Notes: generated by a model from the sequence alone, not told the origin. 64,000 nucleotides of DNA from JASJAR01 sp039198225 (GCA_039198225.1 JBCCTQ010000012.1:1-64000), one strand, 5' to 3'. Counted from the stretch's first letter, positions 42,957-52,669 are shown. Numbers and translations are program-made.

Positions 42957-43325
42957 CTATTTTATCCGGCGCCGCTTGGTGGATCGTAGATCTGAGAGGA
43001 GCTGCTCCAGTACCTCAGCGCGGGCAACGCCGCGCCGTGCCTTCTCGAACGGGGTCGCAAGCTCCGCCTCGGCCCGCGCGAGGGAGGCTGCGGCCTGTGC
43101 TACTCGGAGCCTGCCATGTTTGAGGGCGGCTTCACCTGAACCTGGCCAGTCAAGCGCGTGGCGAGGATCTTCTTCCAACGCGCCTCGCAATCGGTCGAGC
43201 GCGCCCGAAGCCCGTTCTTTGGCGTGCCGCGCTTGCTCCGACTGCGCCACTGCATCCGCCAGAACCGCAAGATCCAGGTCTCGGTGAAGTCTGGCGAGAC
43301 GCAACAGGTCCTTGAGGCGCCGCAT
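42957..43325 (-). CDS. FliJ-like coiled-coil protein
   Basis: 122-residue, highly charged helical protein (MRRLKDLLRLARLHRDLDL). Its place directly after flhB and its all-helical, Arg/Ala-rich character fit FliJ, the export chaperone escort that joins FliI and FlhA. Sequence conservation of FliJ is poor, so this rests mostly on context and length. ATG 43325 is four bases after the flhB stop; a longer in-frame start would lie inside flhB and is rejected. Confidence 0.6.
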   Translation of the reverse strand: MRRLKDLLRLARLHRDLDLAVLADAVAQSEQARHAKERASGALDRLRGALEEDPRHALDWPGSGEAALKHGRLRVAQAAASLARAEAELATPFEKARRGVARAEVLEQLLSDLRSTKRRRIK

Positions 43326-43329
43326 CGGG

Positions 43330-44427
43330 CTAGCTCCGCCGGACCAGGCTGCGGCGCGCCCGCTTTCTGACTGCTTCAGCAAACCGGATGGCGGCGGCCA
43401 CGGGGCGGTAATGCTCGGGCAGCACCTCATCGCCGATATCAAGTGTGGCGAAAAGGGCCCGTGCGGTCGGCGGGTCTCTGCGAAGCGGCACGGCATGGGC
43501 CGCCGCCGCCTCGCGGATCCGCCCGGCCACTTCATCGACCCCTTTGGCAATACAAATCGGCGCGCGTCCCGAGCCCCGGTCCCACTTAAGCGCGACAGCA
43601 TAATGGGTTGGGTTGACGATCACGACATCCGCTTGCGGCACGTCAGAGATCATTTGGTTCGTCGCGATGTCATAGGCCTTTTGGCGCCGTCGCTGCTTAA
43701 GGTGGGGGTCGCCTTCGCTGTCTTTGGTCTCGTCCTGCAGCTCTTTATGGCTCATCCGATTTTTGCGAATGTGCTCCGCGCGCTGCCAGAGAAAATCGAT
43801 GAAACCAAAGCCAAAGGACACGACTAAGACCACGGCCAAAAAGTCGAACCCGAGCGCCATCAGAAGGTGAATGTGGCCCGCCACGGAGGTTGCTGCCGAA
43901 CTCAGGATCGTTGGGAGATCGCGGTAGATCGCGTATCCGAGGATCGCACTGAAGATCGTGAGTTTGACAAAGCTCTTAGTGAAATTGAAAAGCCCGTTCC
44001 GGCCGAATTTCTGTTTTGCATTTTCAAGTGGCGAGATCCGAGACAATTTAGGCTGGATCTTCTTGGCCGACATCGTAAACGCCTGCTGCGCGACAACGGC
44101 AATCAGAACGCCCAGTACCGGAAAAAGGAGCCAGGGCACGCTGCTTTTGAGAACTGCCCCGAGAAAGGCCCCGATCGGCGCCTCGGGAGAATTGCGGAAA
44201 ACCCGCGCTGACAGCGTGTCGGCCTGCGCGAGTAAACCGGCCAGGTCCTCGCCCACGCCGGTCAAAAGCGAGGCGCCTAGCGTCCCGGCGCAAATGACGA
44301 GACCCGCATAGGCGCCTGTGGTCGTCAGATCTTGCGACATCGGGACTTCGCCGCGCTTTCTCGCGTCGTCGAGTTTTTTCTGGGTCGGTTCGTGGTTTTT
44401 GTCGCTGTCGTCGTCCGGGCCGGCCAT
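43330..44427 (-). CDS. flhB: flagellar export switch protein FlhB
   Basis: 365-residue FlhB with four membrane helices between about residues 35 and 215 and a cytoplasmic C-terminal domain. The autocleavage motif NPTHYAVAL is at N272-P273-T-H, matching the family site that switches export from hook to filament substrates. The N-terminal EPTQKKLDDARKRGEVPMSQDL is diagnostic. ATG 44427 overlaps the fliR stop (TGATG); a TTG 12 bases upstream is less likely. Confidence 0.95.
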   Translation of the reverse strand: MAGPDDDSDKNHEPTQKKLDDARKRGEVPMSQDLTTTGAYAGLVICAGTLGASLLTGVGEDLAGLLAQADTLSARVFRNSPEAPIGAFLGAVLKSSVPWLLFPVLGVLIAVVAQQAFTMSAKKIQPKLSRISPLENAKQKFGRNGLFNFTKSFVKLTIFSAILGYAIYRDLPTILSSAATSVAGHIHLLMALGFDFLAVVLVVSFGFGFIDFLWQRAEHIRKNRMSHKELQDETKDSEGDPHLKQRRRQKAYDIATNQMISDVPQADVVIVNPTHYAVALKWDRGSGRAPICIAKGVDEVAGRIREAAAAHAVPLRRDPPTARALFATLDIGDEVLPEHYRPVAAAIRFAEAVRKRARRSLVRRS

Positions 44428-45203
44428 CAGGGCCCCCAAAACGGACGGGCAAGAAACCCGTCAAGCGCGGTGTTCCAAGCGCCGAGGAGCAAGGGCAGGC
44501 TGAGTGCCATCAAAAGGAGGGCGGCGAAGGTAATCGCAGGGGCGCCGACAAAGGCAACCATCAATTGCGGCATGGCCCGATTGATGGCGCCGAGGGCAAG
44601 ATTGTAGAGGAGCGAGACGATCACGAAGGGCGCTGCAAGCGTGAAGGCCAAGGCGAACATCGCACCGGTATGGCCTGTTCCCCAGATCCTGAGATCGACC
44701 GCATTTGGAAGGGAAGCAGGTGGGAAAAGTTTATATGAAACAATGATATATGAGACGATTTTAACATGAAGCCCGAGAATTACGATCAGTGCCAATCCGG
44801 CAAGGACCATCACATGGGAGAGCGCCGGCTGCGGATCGACGATCGCCGTTCCGAAAATCTGCGCCAGGGATGTGGCTTGGGCTGCAATCGTACCGGCGGT
44901 TTGAAGGGCGAGGACAAAAAACCGGATTGCTAGGCCCAAAAGCAGTCCAGCGATTATCTCGCTTCCGAGAAGAGCAAGCGTCCCTGCGCCCCGTGACAAG
45001 GCCCCGTCTATTTCGGGGAAGGCGGCGGGTGCCACAACGAGGGAGAGCGCCGCCGCAAGGGCAATGCGCACCCGTTCAGGCACACTTCTTTCCCCAAATA
45101 CCGGAAGGACTCCCAGCATGGCACCGACCCGGAGAAAGACGAGCCCACCGACCAAAAGCTGGCCTTCGACAAGCTCGAAGAGGGAGGCGGCCGCCTCACT
45201 CAT
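44427..45203 (-). CDS. fliR: flagellar export gate protein FliR
   Basis: 258-residue FliR with six to seven predicted membrane helices. N-terminal FLRVGAMLGVLPVFGERSVP and the C-terminal GAINRAMPQLMVAFVGAPA are characteristic. Its start overlaps the flhA stop by four bases (ATGA), and its stop overlaps the flhB start, making flhA-fliR-flhB one translationally coupled set. Confidence 0.95.
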   Translation of the reverse strand: MSEAAASLFELVEGQLLVGGLVFLRVGAMLGVLPVFGERSVPERVRIALAAALSLVVAPAAFPEIDGALSRGAGTLALLGSEIIAGLLLGLAIRFFVLALQTAGTIAAQATSLAQIFGTAIVDPQPALSHVMVLAGLALIVILGLHVKIVSYIIVSYKLFPPASLPNAVDLRIWGTGHTGAMFALAFTLAAPFVIVSLLYNLALGAINRAMPQLMVAFVGAPAITFAALLLMALSLPLLLGAWNTALDGFLARPFWGP

Positions 45204-47260
45204 GTGGGCACAAGGCCCACAAGGGCAGGGCGCATATCGGCCCCCAATTCTTCATAAGATAAAACCGGGTTTAGGACGCCTTTGGCCGACAACGCCGTCC
45301 GAAGAAAGCGGCGCCGTTTTACGGAGGTGACAATGCCGGGATAGTCACCGGCCTCAGCACTTTTGCCGAGCCGTTCGGCCACCGCTTGAACCAGCCGGTT
45401 GAACGTGTCGGGCGGCAAGGCGATATCAGCGGGGCCCCCGGCAGTGTCCACTTCGTGTGAGGCAAAGGTTTCTTCCCAGGCGGGATCAAGCTGTACGAGC
45501 GGCACTGTCCCATCCGTACGGCGCAGTTCCGAGACAATTTGGAAGCCGAGGCGCTGGCGCACATGTTCGCAAACCGCTTCGGGGCTTCCTTGGCTTGGCC
45601 GCGCTTCGGCTATGGCTTCAAGGATCAGGGGAAGGTTGCGGATCGATACGCGCTCTTCGAGAAGAAGCCTCAGCACCGATACCAAGAGGTCGACCGGTAC
45701 TTTCTCGGGCACCAATTCATCAATCAACTGGCGGTTGGCTTCCGCCCGCGCCGGGTTGGTGAGCGCGCCCAATTCGTCCAAAAGTCGGCGGAGGGATTTC
45801 AATCCAAAGAGCCGCCCGAAATTCTGTTTGAGGACTTCAAGAAGATGCGTCGCCAGCACTTCGACCGGCGTCACAATGGTCGCCCCATCAAGGGCCAGCC
45901 GGTCCTCTGACCCCTTGGGCACCCAGCGGGCCGGCGCCCCATAAACCGGTTCTTTCACGACGTCGCCCGACTGTGGCGCGTCCGGGCCTACCAAGGCTAA
46001 GACGCGCTCGGGTTCTAGCCTGTCTCGGGCCTGTTCAACCCCCTGAATTCGGATCGAATAGGTGCCGGGTGGCAAGGACGCATCGTCGGTGAGGCGGATT
46101 TCGGGGAGGATCAAGCCGAACTCCGTGGCGATGTGGCGCCGCATGTTGTCGATCCGAGCATCGAGCCCGATTCCAGGATCGAGGATCATTTCCACGAGGT
46201 CGGGCGCGAATTGGACGTGGATCTCGTCGAGATCCAAAAGATCACCGATCGGAGCCTCGGGCGCCTGCGCCGGCCCATCTTCCTTTGGTTCCTCAGCCGG
46301 GGCAGGCTGTGTGCGGGACACCCCCCAGGCCGCAGCCCAAAGGGCGGCAGCTCCCGCTATGAACGGCAAAAACGGCATGCCGGGCACAAGTGCGAAGAGC
46401 GCCATGAGCACACCCACCGTGCCGAGAGCCGACGGAAAGCGTCCCAATTGGGAGAAAACAGCGAAATCCGTCGATCCCGTCGCACCTCCACGGGCCAAAA
46501 GGAGCGCCGAAGCAATGGAGATGATCACGGCAGGTATTTGGCTGACGAGCCCATCTCCAACGGTGAGGATCGCATAGGTCTCAAAGGCCCGCGCGAGCGC
46601 CATGCCGTGAATAAGTGTGCCGATCACCAGCCCCATGACGAGATTGAGGAGGGTGATCAATAGCCCCGCCACCGCATCGCCTTTGACGAATTTTGATGCG
46701 CCGTCGAGGGATCCGAAAAAGGTGGTTTCGGCCTGTTCACGTTCTCGCCGAACCTTGGCTTCGGCGTGGTCTATCGCGCCGGCGGCCATATCGCTGTCGA
46801 TGGCGAGCTGCTTGCCGGGCATGCCGTCCAAGGCAAATCGCGCGCCCACCTCTGCCATCCGCGCTGCCCCTTTGGTGATGACGATGAAATTGACGATCAA
46901 AAGAACGCAGAAGACCACGAGCCCGAGAAACACCGAGCCCGACATCACAAATTGCGCGAATCCTTCGATCACGTCTCCGGCCGCGCCCGTCCCCGTATGG
47001 CCTTGGCCAATAATCAGTTTCGTGGACGAAACATTGAGGCTGAGGCGGAGCATTAGCGAAGCGAGAAGGATTGTGGGGAATGCGGAAAAATCGAGCGGGC
47101 GCTCTATAAATAAGGTGATCGTGAAAATGAGGATTGCCAAGGCAAAGGAGGCCGCGAGCCCCACATCCAGCACCCAAGCTGGCACCGGCAAGATCATCAT
47201 CACAATGACCGCCATCAAGGCGAGTGCCAAAAGAATAGTTGGTTTGAAAATACCCGCCAT
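45200..47260 (-). CDS. flhA: flagellar export apparatus protein FlhA
   Basis: 686-residue FlhA. The N-terminal half has eight predicted membrane helices and the FHIPEP-type cytoplasmic loop (VTKGAARMAEVGARFALDGMPGKQ, read in parts, and AGAIDHAEAKVRRERE). The C-terminal half is the cytoplasmic nonamer-forming domain that docks chaperone-substrate complexes. Length is typical (about 690). It begins six bases after the transglycosylase stop. Confidence 0.96.
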   Translation of the reverse strand: MAGIFKPTILLALALMAVIVMMILPVPAWVLDVGLAASFALAILIFTITLFIERPLDFSAFPTILLASLMLRLSLNVSSTKLIIGQGHTGTGAAGDVIEGFAQFVMSGSVFLGLVVFCVLLIVNFIVITKGAARMAEVGARFALDGMPGKQLAIDSDMAAGAIDHAEAKVRREREQAETTFFGSLDGASKFVKGDAVAGLLITLLNLVMGLVIGTLIHGMALARAFETYAILTVGDGLVSQIPAVIISIASALLLARGGATGSTDFAVFSQLGRFPSALGTVGVLMALFALVPGMPFLPFIAGAAALWAAAWGVSRTQPAPAEEPKEDGPAQAPEAPIGDLLDLDEIHVQFAPDLVEMILDPGIGLDARIDNMRRHIATEFGLILPEIRLTDDASLPPGTYSIRIQGVEQARDRLEPERVLALVGPDAPQSGDVVKEPVYGAPARWVPKGSEDRLALDGATIVTPVEVLATHLLEVLKQNFGRLFGLKSLRRLLDELGALTNPARAEANRQLIDELVPEKVPVDLLVSVLRLLLEERVSIRNLPLILEAIAEARPSQGSPEAVCEHVRQRLGFQIVSELRRTDGTVPLVQLDPAWEETFASHEVDTAGGPADIALPPDTFNRLVQAVAERLGKSAEAGDYPGIVTSVKRRRFLRTALSAKGVLNPVLSYEELGADMRPALVGLVPT

Positions 47261-47266
47261 GTCGCG

Positions 47267-48082
47267 TTAGCCCGGCTGCTCTGGTTGTATCAGGGCCTGT
47301 CCAGCCGCCGGTGTGGCGGTGAGCGGGACAAGCGAGCCAAGCGCCCGAGGCGCGCTTTGGTGGCTGAGAAGTGGGAACCTATTGGGTCGCTGTGCCGCCG
47401 CAGGTTGGTTGGGCGCGACGCCTGGGAATTCTGGCGGGGCTGGCGCGCTTTCGGCGAACTGGCGGTCGGCGCGGAGTTTTTTGCGGAGACTGTCAAAACG
47501 CGCCCGGTAGACTTTGGCGAATTTCGGGGTGCGGGAATGGTAGGCTCCGGCGACCCTGCTCCAGTCACTGAATTCCTCGAAGAGTTCGCCGAGAAATCGG
47601 GCCGCGTAGCGCCCATTTGCCAAGGGGTCGAACATCTCCTCCAATGAGGCGAAGGCTCCGCCGTGCCAGCGGTAATTGATCTGGAAGCATCCGATATCGA
47701 AACTCCGCGCGCCCGCCCGGTGATGGCGCGCAATGAAGGTTTCGGCCGTTTTCCGATCGTCGAACCAATAGCCCTTTCCGTTGATGTTTACGGTCCATGG
47801 CCAGGGCCGGGCGCGCCCGTTCCAAGTGCGGCCGGTCTCGGTTAGCGTGATGGCGAGAAGAACGTCCGCGGGAATACCTGTATCCCGGGCTATGCGGTAT
47901 GCGACCGCTTCGCAGATCGCGGCGGTCTCTTCTGGGTCGGCCAATGCTCGGGCCGGTGTTCCTAAAACAGCAAGGGACAGGCACAGGCAGAACGACAGGA
48001 TCGGCCCGGCTGCCCATCGGGCTTGGGTGTCCACTCTCAGGTGGGAGCATTTCCCCCGGTTGGTAATGTGCAATGTGAACAC
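47267..48082 (-). CDS. flagellar-locus lytic transglycosylase, SLT fold
   Basis: 271-residue exported protein with a lysozyme-like SLT domain. The catalytic Glu is in AITLTETGR, and the following GCFQINYRWH and VAGAYHSRTPKFA match the SLT motifs GxxQI and AYNxG-like. It presumably opens peptidoglycan for the rod, replacing the muramidase half absent from FlgJ. The start is uncertain: GTG 48082 has AGAGGG ahead, while GTG 48034 lies closer to the hydrophobic signal core at about residues 26-43. It precedes flhA by six bases. Confidence 0.85.
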   Translation of the reverse strand: MFTLHITNRGKCSHLRVDTQARWAAGPILSFCLCLSLAVLGTPARALADPEETAAICEAVAYRIARDTGIPADVLLAITLTETGRTWNGRARPWPWTVNINGKGYWFDDRKTAETFIARHHRAGARSFDIGCFQINYRWHGGAFASLEEMFDPLANGRYAARFLGELFEEFSDWSRVAGAYHSRTPKFAKVYRARFDSLRKKLRADRQFAESAPAPPEFPGVAPNQPAAAQRPNRFPLLSHQSAPRALGSLVPLTATPAAGQALIQPEQPG

Positions 48083-48172
48083 GGCTTCTGCCCTCTTCCC
48101 CTTGCAATTTTTGCAAGCGTCCCACCGTGCTTACGGGAGAGGGATTTAAGTTCCGTTTCTTTCGTCCATCAT

Positions 48173-50683
48173 TTAATTGGTTGCGGTCTCGGCGGTGGCG
48201 TCGAGCAGTCGAGCCACATCGCCGCGAAGACCAGAGGCCACTTCAATCAGATGGCGCTTGTTGGCCAATTGGCCGGGATCGTCGCCCATGGGGGGATCTT
48301 CGATCACCTCTTCGGCGGCTTGGCCCACGGGCCCGGCCGCGTCACGCCATTCGCCGGCCCGTAAGTAGGTCTGCTGGGATGCATCGAGGTCGCCGGCTGC
48401 TAGATAGGCCTGCGCTGCAGCCCGGAGCCGGCCGAGCTGGGCCAGCGCTTCGCCCCGGAGCCGGGCTCCCGCCGGTCCTTCAACTGCCGCAAGATGGCCG
48501 ATGGCGGCCTCAGGCAAGCCGAGGGCGAGGTCGGCCCGGGCGAAAAGCACCCGATCGGCTTGGCTCAATTCAGTCACCTGGCCAAGAAGTCCTTCCGATA
48601 GGGTTGGCAAACCAAGATCGAGTAGCCGCGACGCCAGGGCCCGGCGCACCGGATCGGCGGCGTCATTCACCGGCAAGCGCGCATCGGCTTCGAGACCGTA
48701 GCGAATGACCTGGCGCGTTGACCCGCGCCTGGCAATGGCACCGTGAAGCGACAAGGTGAGCTCTAGCGCATCCTCTTCGGTCAGCGCCCCGGCAAACTGG
48801 GCCCGGGGAATTTCGTTTCGGGTCAGATCCCATTGGCCGAGGGATATGCGTCCATTGAGTTCGGCGATCTTGAGGTCGCGCGCCAGCGGCGTCCCGCGGT
48901 TTTCAAATGCCAAGGCGGCGGCGGATTCAACGATCCCTGGATCGATGGTCGCGCCGCGATTGAGCCGCGTATTCAAGAGACGGACCACCGCCTTTGGTGC
49001 GTTGAGTGGGCTTCCCGCTTCAAGAGTGCGGTACCCAGCTTCTGCACTCCCTTGCGCGCCTGTGGCCAAATCGAGATCGGCCGATGCCAAGACAAAGCTC
49101 TCGCCGTGATCTCCGGGCGCCCGGTCAACCGCGTTCCAGATTTCGCGTGCTGTGTCCGGGTCGTCGAGGCTTAGGAATCGGTCGACCAAAGTCGGCCCGA
49201 AATGGCGTCGGAGATGGAGGGGCAGATCGGAAAAGCTGAACACGATATTGGACTTTGATATTTCTGCCTGTTTCGGGGGCGGGTTCACAGCAAGAAGCGC
49301 CCAAAGCGCTGCACGATTGGGGCAGCCGAGAAGCCGCGCGGCTGGATCGTCCGTATCGCGTTCCTCCCCGTCCGCGACCGAGGCGAGAAATTCGAGGACG
49401 GCGCGTTCTCCGTTTTCGGGAATGTCGAAGGCTTCGAGACTGGCCCGCGCCTCGGCGCCAAAGGCCAGATAAATGTAGGACCGCGCCAAGCCCAGCGCGG
49501 CTCCCTGGTCGGGCAAATCGAACTCGCCCACGATCCGCGCCCGGGCATTGCCGAGTTCGAAAAATGGATCATCGCCGGTTCCCCAGGATCCCACATCGAG
49601 ATCATAACCTGCCAGGCACCCGCTGCCGGCGGCCTGATCGCTCAAAACGCCAGCAAGGCGCGCTAAATCTCGATCGAGGCTGGTCGACACCCGGAGGCTT
49701 GAGCCTTCGTCGAGGGGCAAGGGTAAGGGCAGGCGCCGTCGATGGCCGGGCAGGGGCTCCACCGCCTCCTCGGCCCTTTCAGGCAGGTCGATCAGACCCT
49801 GTTCAGCGGCCCGTTCCAGCGCATTGGTAAGGGCCGCGCTCGCTTCGCCAATGCGGTTCAACTCGTCAAAGGGAGGGAGACCGCCCGGCAAAGGCCCTCT
49901 GCGGGCATCGGTTCGGTCTGACTGAGGTGCTGGTCGGCCGGGCGCATTGAGCGGCAGTAAATCAAGCGCGTCTCGAAGACCGTTAAGGCCTGGATCTGCG
50001 TCGAGATTGGGCAGCGCGCCGGGTGTCGGGCGATTGAGCTGGTGGTCACGCGTTAATTCACGGGCAAACGGGTTTTGAAGTTCGGGCGACAAAGCAAGGT
50101 TTGGGGGAGGCGTCCAGTACCGATCAAATCGGTCATCGACGGCATTCCCCGACGCAACGCTCGACTCAGCAAGGCCGGTGGGGCTTGCCGCGTCGTCGGC
50201 GTCAAGTGTTTCGCTCAATACGAGAGGTTCTGCAAAGCCTGCGCCAGTGTTGGTATTGCGCTCGCTATAGGCCGCACTTGCGGTGCGGGTGACGGGCCTC
50301 GGCGCGCCCACCACATCGATCACCAACCGGCCGCCGGGCAGCGTATCGGCGGAAACGACGCAATTGCAATTCAAGCGGAGATCGAGCCAGCCCGGCCCGG
50401 TGTCGAGGCCCGCGATGCGTCCCCGCCCGATCCGGCGGAACACCCCGGAAGTGTCGAATTCTACACCGCGATCGATCAAGTCGATGCGCCGTGAGGTGCC
50501 GGACCCGTCGAGGCTCCATTCGGGTATCGATCCAAGATCTAGAACCAGCCTGCTAAAGCCGGGATGTTCGCCGCTGCGCACCGTCACGACGTCGGCCATT
50601 CCCGGATGGGCAATCGCAACAAAGAGGAAGGCGAGGGGCAGGGCCGCGAACGGGCGTTTGAGGGCGCGCAACATCTTCCTCAT
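48173..50683 (-). CDS. large exported protein coupled to motA (AMIN-like plus helical repeats)
   Basis: 836-residue exported protein without a recognised name. A signal peptide spans about residues 1-30 (ALPLAFLFVAIAHPGMA). Residues about 31-130 resemble an AMIN-type beta domain (FSRLVLDLGSIPEW, GGRLVIDVVGAP). A Pro-rich linker follows, and from about residue 350 the chain is helical with repeat-like spacing, probably TPR-type. Its ATG overlaps the motA stop (ATGA). No motB gene is near, so a stator- or P-ring-associated periplasmic role is a reasonable inference, comparable in position to MotC in rhizobia, but no similarity to MotC was established. Confidence 0.75.
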   Translation of the reverse strand: MRKMLRALKRPFAALPLAFLFVAIAHPGMADVVTVRSGEHPGFSRLVLDLGSIPEWSLDGSGTSRRIDLIDRGVEFDTSGVFRRIGRGRIAGLDTGPGWLDLRLNCNCVVSADTLPGGRLVIDVVGAPRPVTRTASAAYSERNTNTGAGFAEPLVLSETLDADDAASPTGLAESSVASGNAVDDRFDRYWTPPPNLALSPELQNPFARELTRDHQLNRPTPGALPNLDADPGLNGLRDALDLLPLNAPGRPAPQSDRTDARRGPLPGGLPPFDELNRIGEASAALTNALERAAEQGLIDLPERAEEAVEPLPGHRRRLPLPLPLDEGSSLRVSTSLDRDLARLAGVLSDQAAGSGCLAGYDLDVGSWGTGDDPFFELGNARARIVGEFDLPDQGAALGLARSYIYLAFGAEARASLEAFDIPENGERAVLEFLASVADGEERDTDDPAARLLGCPNRAALWALLAVNPPPKQAEISKSNIVFSFSDLPLHLRRHFGPTLVDRFLSLDDPDTAREIWNAVDRAPGDHGESFVLASADLDLATGAQGSAEAGYRTLEAGSPLNAPKAVVRLLNTRLNRGATIDPGIVESAAALAFENRGTPLARDLKIAELNGRISLGQWDLTRNEIPRAQFAGALTEEDALELTLSLHGAIARRGSTRQVIRYGLEADARLPVNDAADPVRRALASRLLDLGLPTLSEGLLGQVTELSQADRVLFARADLALGLPEAAIGHLAAVEGPAGARLRGEALAQLGRLRAAAQAYLAAGDLDASQQTYLRAGEWRDAAGPVGQAAEEVIEDPPMGDDPGQLANKRHLIEVASGLRGDVARLLDATAETATN

Positions 50684-51549
50684 GCCGCATCCGACTTGGC
50701 GTTCTTCATCGCTTCCTCGAGGTCTGAAAAGCTCGGTCGCATGTGGCCGGGCGTATTTTGGCGCCCCACCTCAATGCAGATCGCCGTCGCATGGTTGTGA
50801 AGGTTGGCCACCAGCACTTCACGTATGAGCTTATAAAAATGGGCGTCTTCCTCAACGACGATCGCCACCCGGGCCGCGAAAGGGCCCACCAGCGCATAGG
50901 CCAGGAACACGCCGAGAAAGGTCCCCACCAAGGCCCCGCCGATCAACTTGCCCAAAACCTCGGGCGGCTGGTCGATCGAGCCCATGGTTTTGATCACGCC
51001 AAGCACGGCCGCGACAATGCCGAGTGCGGGAAGACCGTCGGCGACGGTCTGGAGCGCATGGCTCGAATGCATGGCGTGATGGTGGTTGGCCTCCATCCGC
51101 TTTTCGAGCACTTCTTCGACCTGGTGGGGATCGTTGTAATTCATCGACGCCGAGCGCAGCGTGTCGCAGATCAGGCCCACCGCTTCGCCGTCGCCGAGGA
51201 TTTTCGGGTAACGGCTGAAAATGGAGGAATTTTCAGGGGCTTCGATGTGTTCTTCGAGGCCCACAGGGTTTTGCCGAGCGAGGCGGACCAGTTCGAAGAG
51301 AAGGACCAGAAGATCACGGTAATCGTCTGGCTTCCATTTCGAGCCTTTGAAGACTTTGCCCACGTCTTTGACGGTATGTTTGGCGCCGCCGCCGTCATTG
51401 CCGATGAGGAACGCGCCGAGGGCCGCGCCGCCAATCATCATGAACTCAAACGGTAGGGCCTTCATGATGATCCCGAATTTCCCGCCCGCCAGCAGATAGC
51501 CACCGAACACCATGACAAAGACCACGACGATCCCAATGATTCCCAGCAT
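50680..51549 (-). CDS. motA: flagellar motor stator protein MotA
   Basis: 289-residue MotA with four membrane helices (pairs near residues 1-50 and 165-220) and a large cytoplasmic loop between helices 2 and 3 carrying the charged residues that act on FliG. Signatures are MLGIIGIVVVFVMVFGGYLL (N-terminal helix) and VADGLPALGIVAAVLGVIKTM. The loop-forming helix 3 motif and VLGKLIGGALVGTFLGVFLAY (in parts) are typical. The stop overlaps the next start. MotB is not encoded in the window. Confidence 0.96.
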   Translation of the reverse strand: MLGIIGIVVVFVMVFGGYLLAGGKFGIIMKALPFEFMMIGGAALGAFLIGNDGGGAKHTVKDVGKVFKGSKWKPDDYRDLLVLLFELVRLARQNPVGLEEHIEAPENSSIFSRYPKILGDGEAVGLICDTLRSASMNYNDPHQVEEVLEKRMEANHHHAMHSSHALQTVADGLPALGIVAAVLGVIKTMGSIDQPPEVLGKLIGGALVGTFLGVFLAYALVGPFAARVAIVVEEDAHFYKLIREVLVANLHNHATAICIEVGRQNTPGHMRPSFSDLEEAMKNAKSDAA

Positions 51550-51626
51550 CGCTGCTCACCCAACTCCAACGTCTCCTTTATCGGATCGACATGGCTGAAA
51601 ATGATTAAGAAGCCCTCTCGCACGTC

Positions 51627-52274
51627 TCATTCCGTGGGCACCAAGGCATTCCTTCCGGCAAGGATCACGCTGATTTCATAGGCTTTGGTCGGCTCGAGCC
51701 CTGAAAGGACGGCGGCGGCGATATCGGCCCGCATCCGACCGAGAAAGCCCGCCGCGAATTCCGGTGTCATCTGGTCGAACAAAGCTGCCGCTTCTTCTGG
51801 GCCCATGTTTTCGTAGACGGATGTCAATTGAGTGAGATCGTCCTCGGCGGCCCGTTCGGCCAGGGCAATCGTGTCCCGGAGCTCGGCTTCGGCATCTTCG
51901 AGCCGGGCGATCTTTTCATCAATCCGAACTTCGATGAGGGCAAGGGCTTCGGCGCGGGTGTCAAGTTGGGCTTCCCGCTGGGCCACCCTCGCCTCACGCC
52001 CGTCAAGGGCGGCGATCACTTGATCGACATCCTGGACTTCGGCTTTTAGTGCCATTTCGGCGGGTTGCTCGGTCTCGACGGCCAAGGCCGAGCCCCATGT
52101 ATCATGCAGCCGGATGGCGCCCGATCCCATCAGGAGAACTGCGATCACGAAAAGCGATCCCCTCCCGTTCCGCGCGGGACGGCGTTTCTTCGCCTTGGGC
52201 GCGGGTGCGCTTTGCGCGTCCGCCTTTTCGTCCCCTCTCTTCTTGCGGCCCATACGCGATTTCAATCCGATCAT
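51627..52274 (-). CDS. motE: MotE-like periplasmic chaperone
   Basis: 215-residue protein with a basic N-terminus, one membrane helix (about residues 39-58) and a periplasmic coiled coil (residues about 80-150), ending in an MgtE-N-like helical domain (MGPEEAAALFDQMTPEFAAGFLG). This is the architecture of MotE, which in rhizobia assists MotC folding. ATG 52274 overlaps the stop of the DUF6468 gene (ATGA). The name rests on architecture and position. Confidence 0.78.
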   Translation of the reverse strand: MIGLKSRMGRKKRGDEKADAQSAPAPKAKKRRPARNGRGSLFVIAVLLMGSGAIRLHDTWGSALAVETEQPAEMALKAEVQDVDQVIAALDGREARVAQREAQLDTRAEALALIEVRIDEKIARLEDAEAELRDTIALAERAAEDDLTQLTSVYENMGPEEAAALFDQMTPEFAAGFLGRMRADIAAAVLSGLEPTKAYEISVILAGRNALVPTE

Positions 52275-52669
52275 GGCTCGTTCCCCACTTTTGCGCGTCG
52301 GCTTTGGAACGGAACCGTTTGATCTTCCTCGCCGGTCTCGCCTTCAATGCCGGACGGGGGCCGATCCGGCGCGGGCTCGCTTGCATCTGGGAGGTCATGC
52401 ATTGAGGCCACCAAAAGCTCGAGCCGCTTGGCGACCCCTTCGGCGCGTCCGGTTAATTCATTGAGGGAGCCCGAGGAATCCCCGGCGGATTTCTGGGCGG
52501 CTTCGAGGGTGCGCGTCATATCGTCGACCTGGGCCGACAGGACCGCAATCGCCCCGCCCATTCCCTTTTCGAGGTCGTTGAAACGGTTGAGCCGCCGGGC
52601 CAGCACGATGCAATAGGTGCCCGCGCCGAGGGCCCCAGCAATCAGCAGGATATCGGCGATCAGATCCAA
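52271..52669 (-). CDS. DUF6468-like flagellar-locus membrane protein
   Basis: 132-residue protein with one N-terminal membrane helix (LIADILLIAGALGAGTYC) followed by a coiled coil (MGGAIAVLSAQVDDMTRTLEA) and a Pro/Glu-rich tail. Similar small proteins sit between fliL and motE in other alphaproteobacterial flagellar loci under DUF6468. The start codon is TTG 52669, three bases after the fliL stop and without a good ribosome site, so translation is probably coupled to fliL. Confidence 0.7.
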   Translation of the reverse strand: MDLIADILLIAGALGAGTYCIVLARRLNRFNDLEKGMGGAIAVLSAQVDDMTRTLEAAQKSAGDSSGSLNELTGRAEGVAKRLELLVASMHDLPDASEPAPDRPPSGIEGETGEEDQTVPFQSRRAKVGNEP

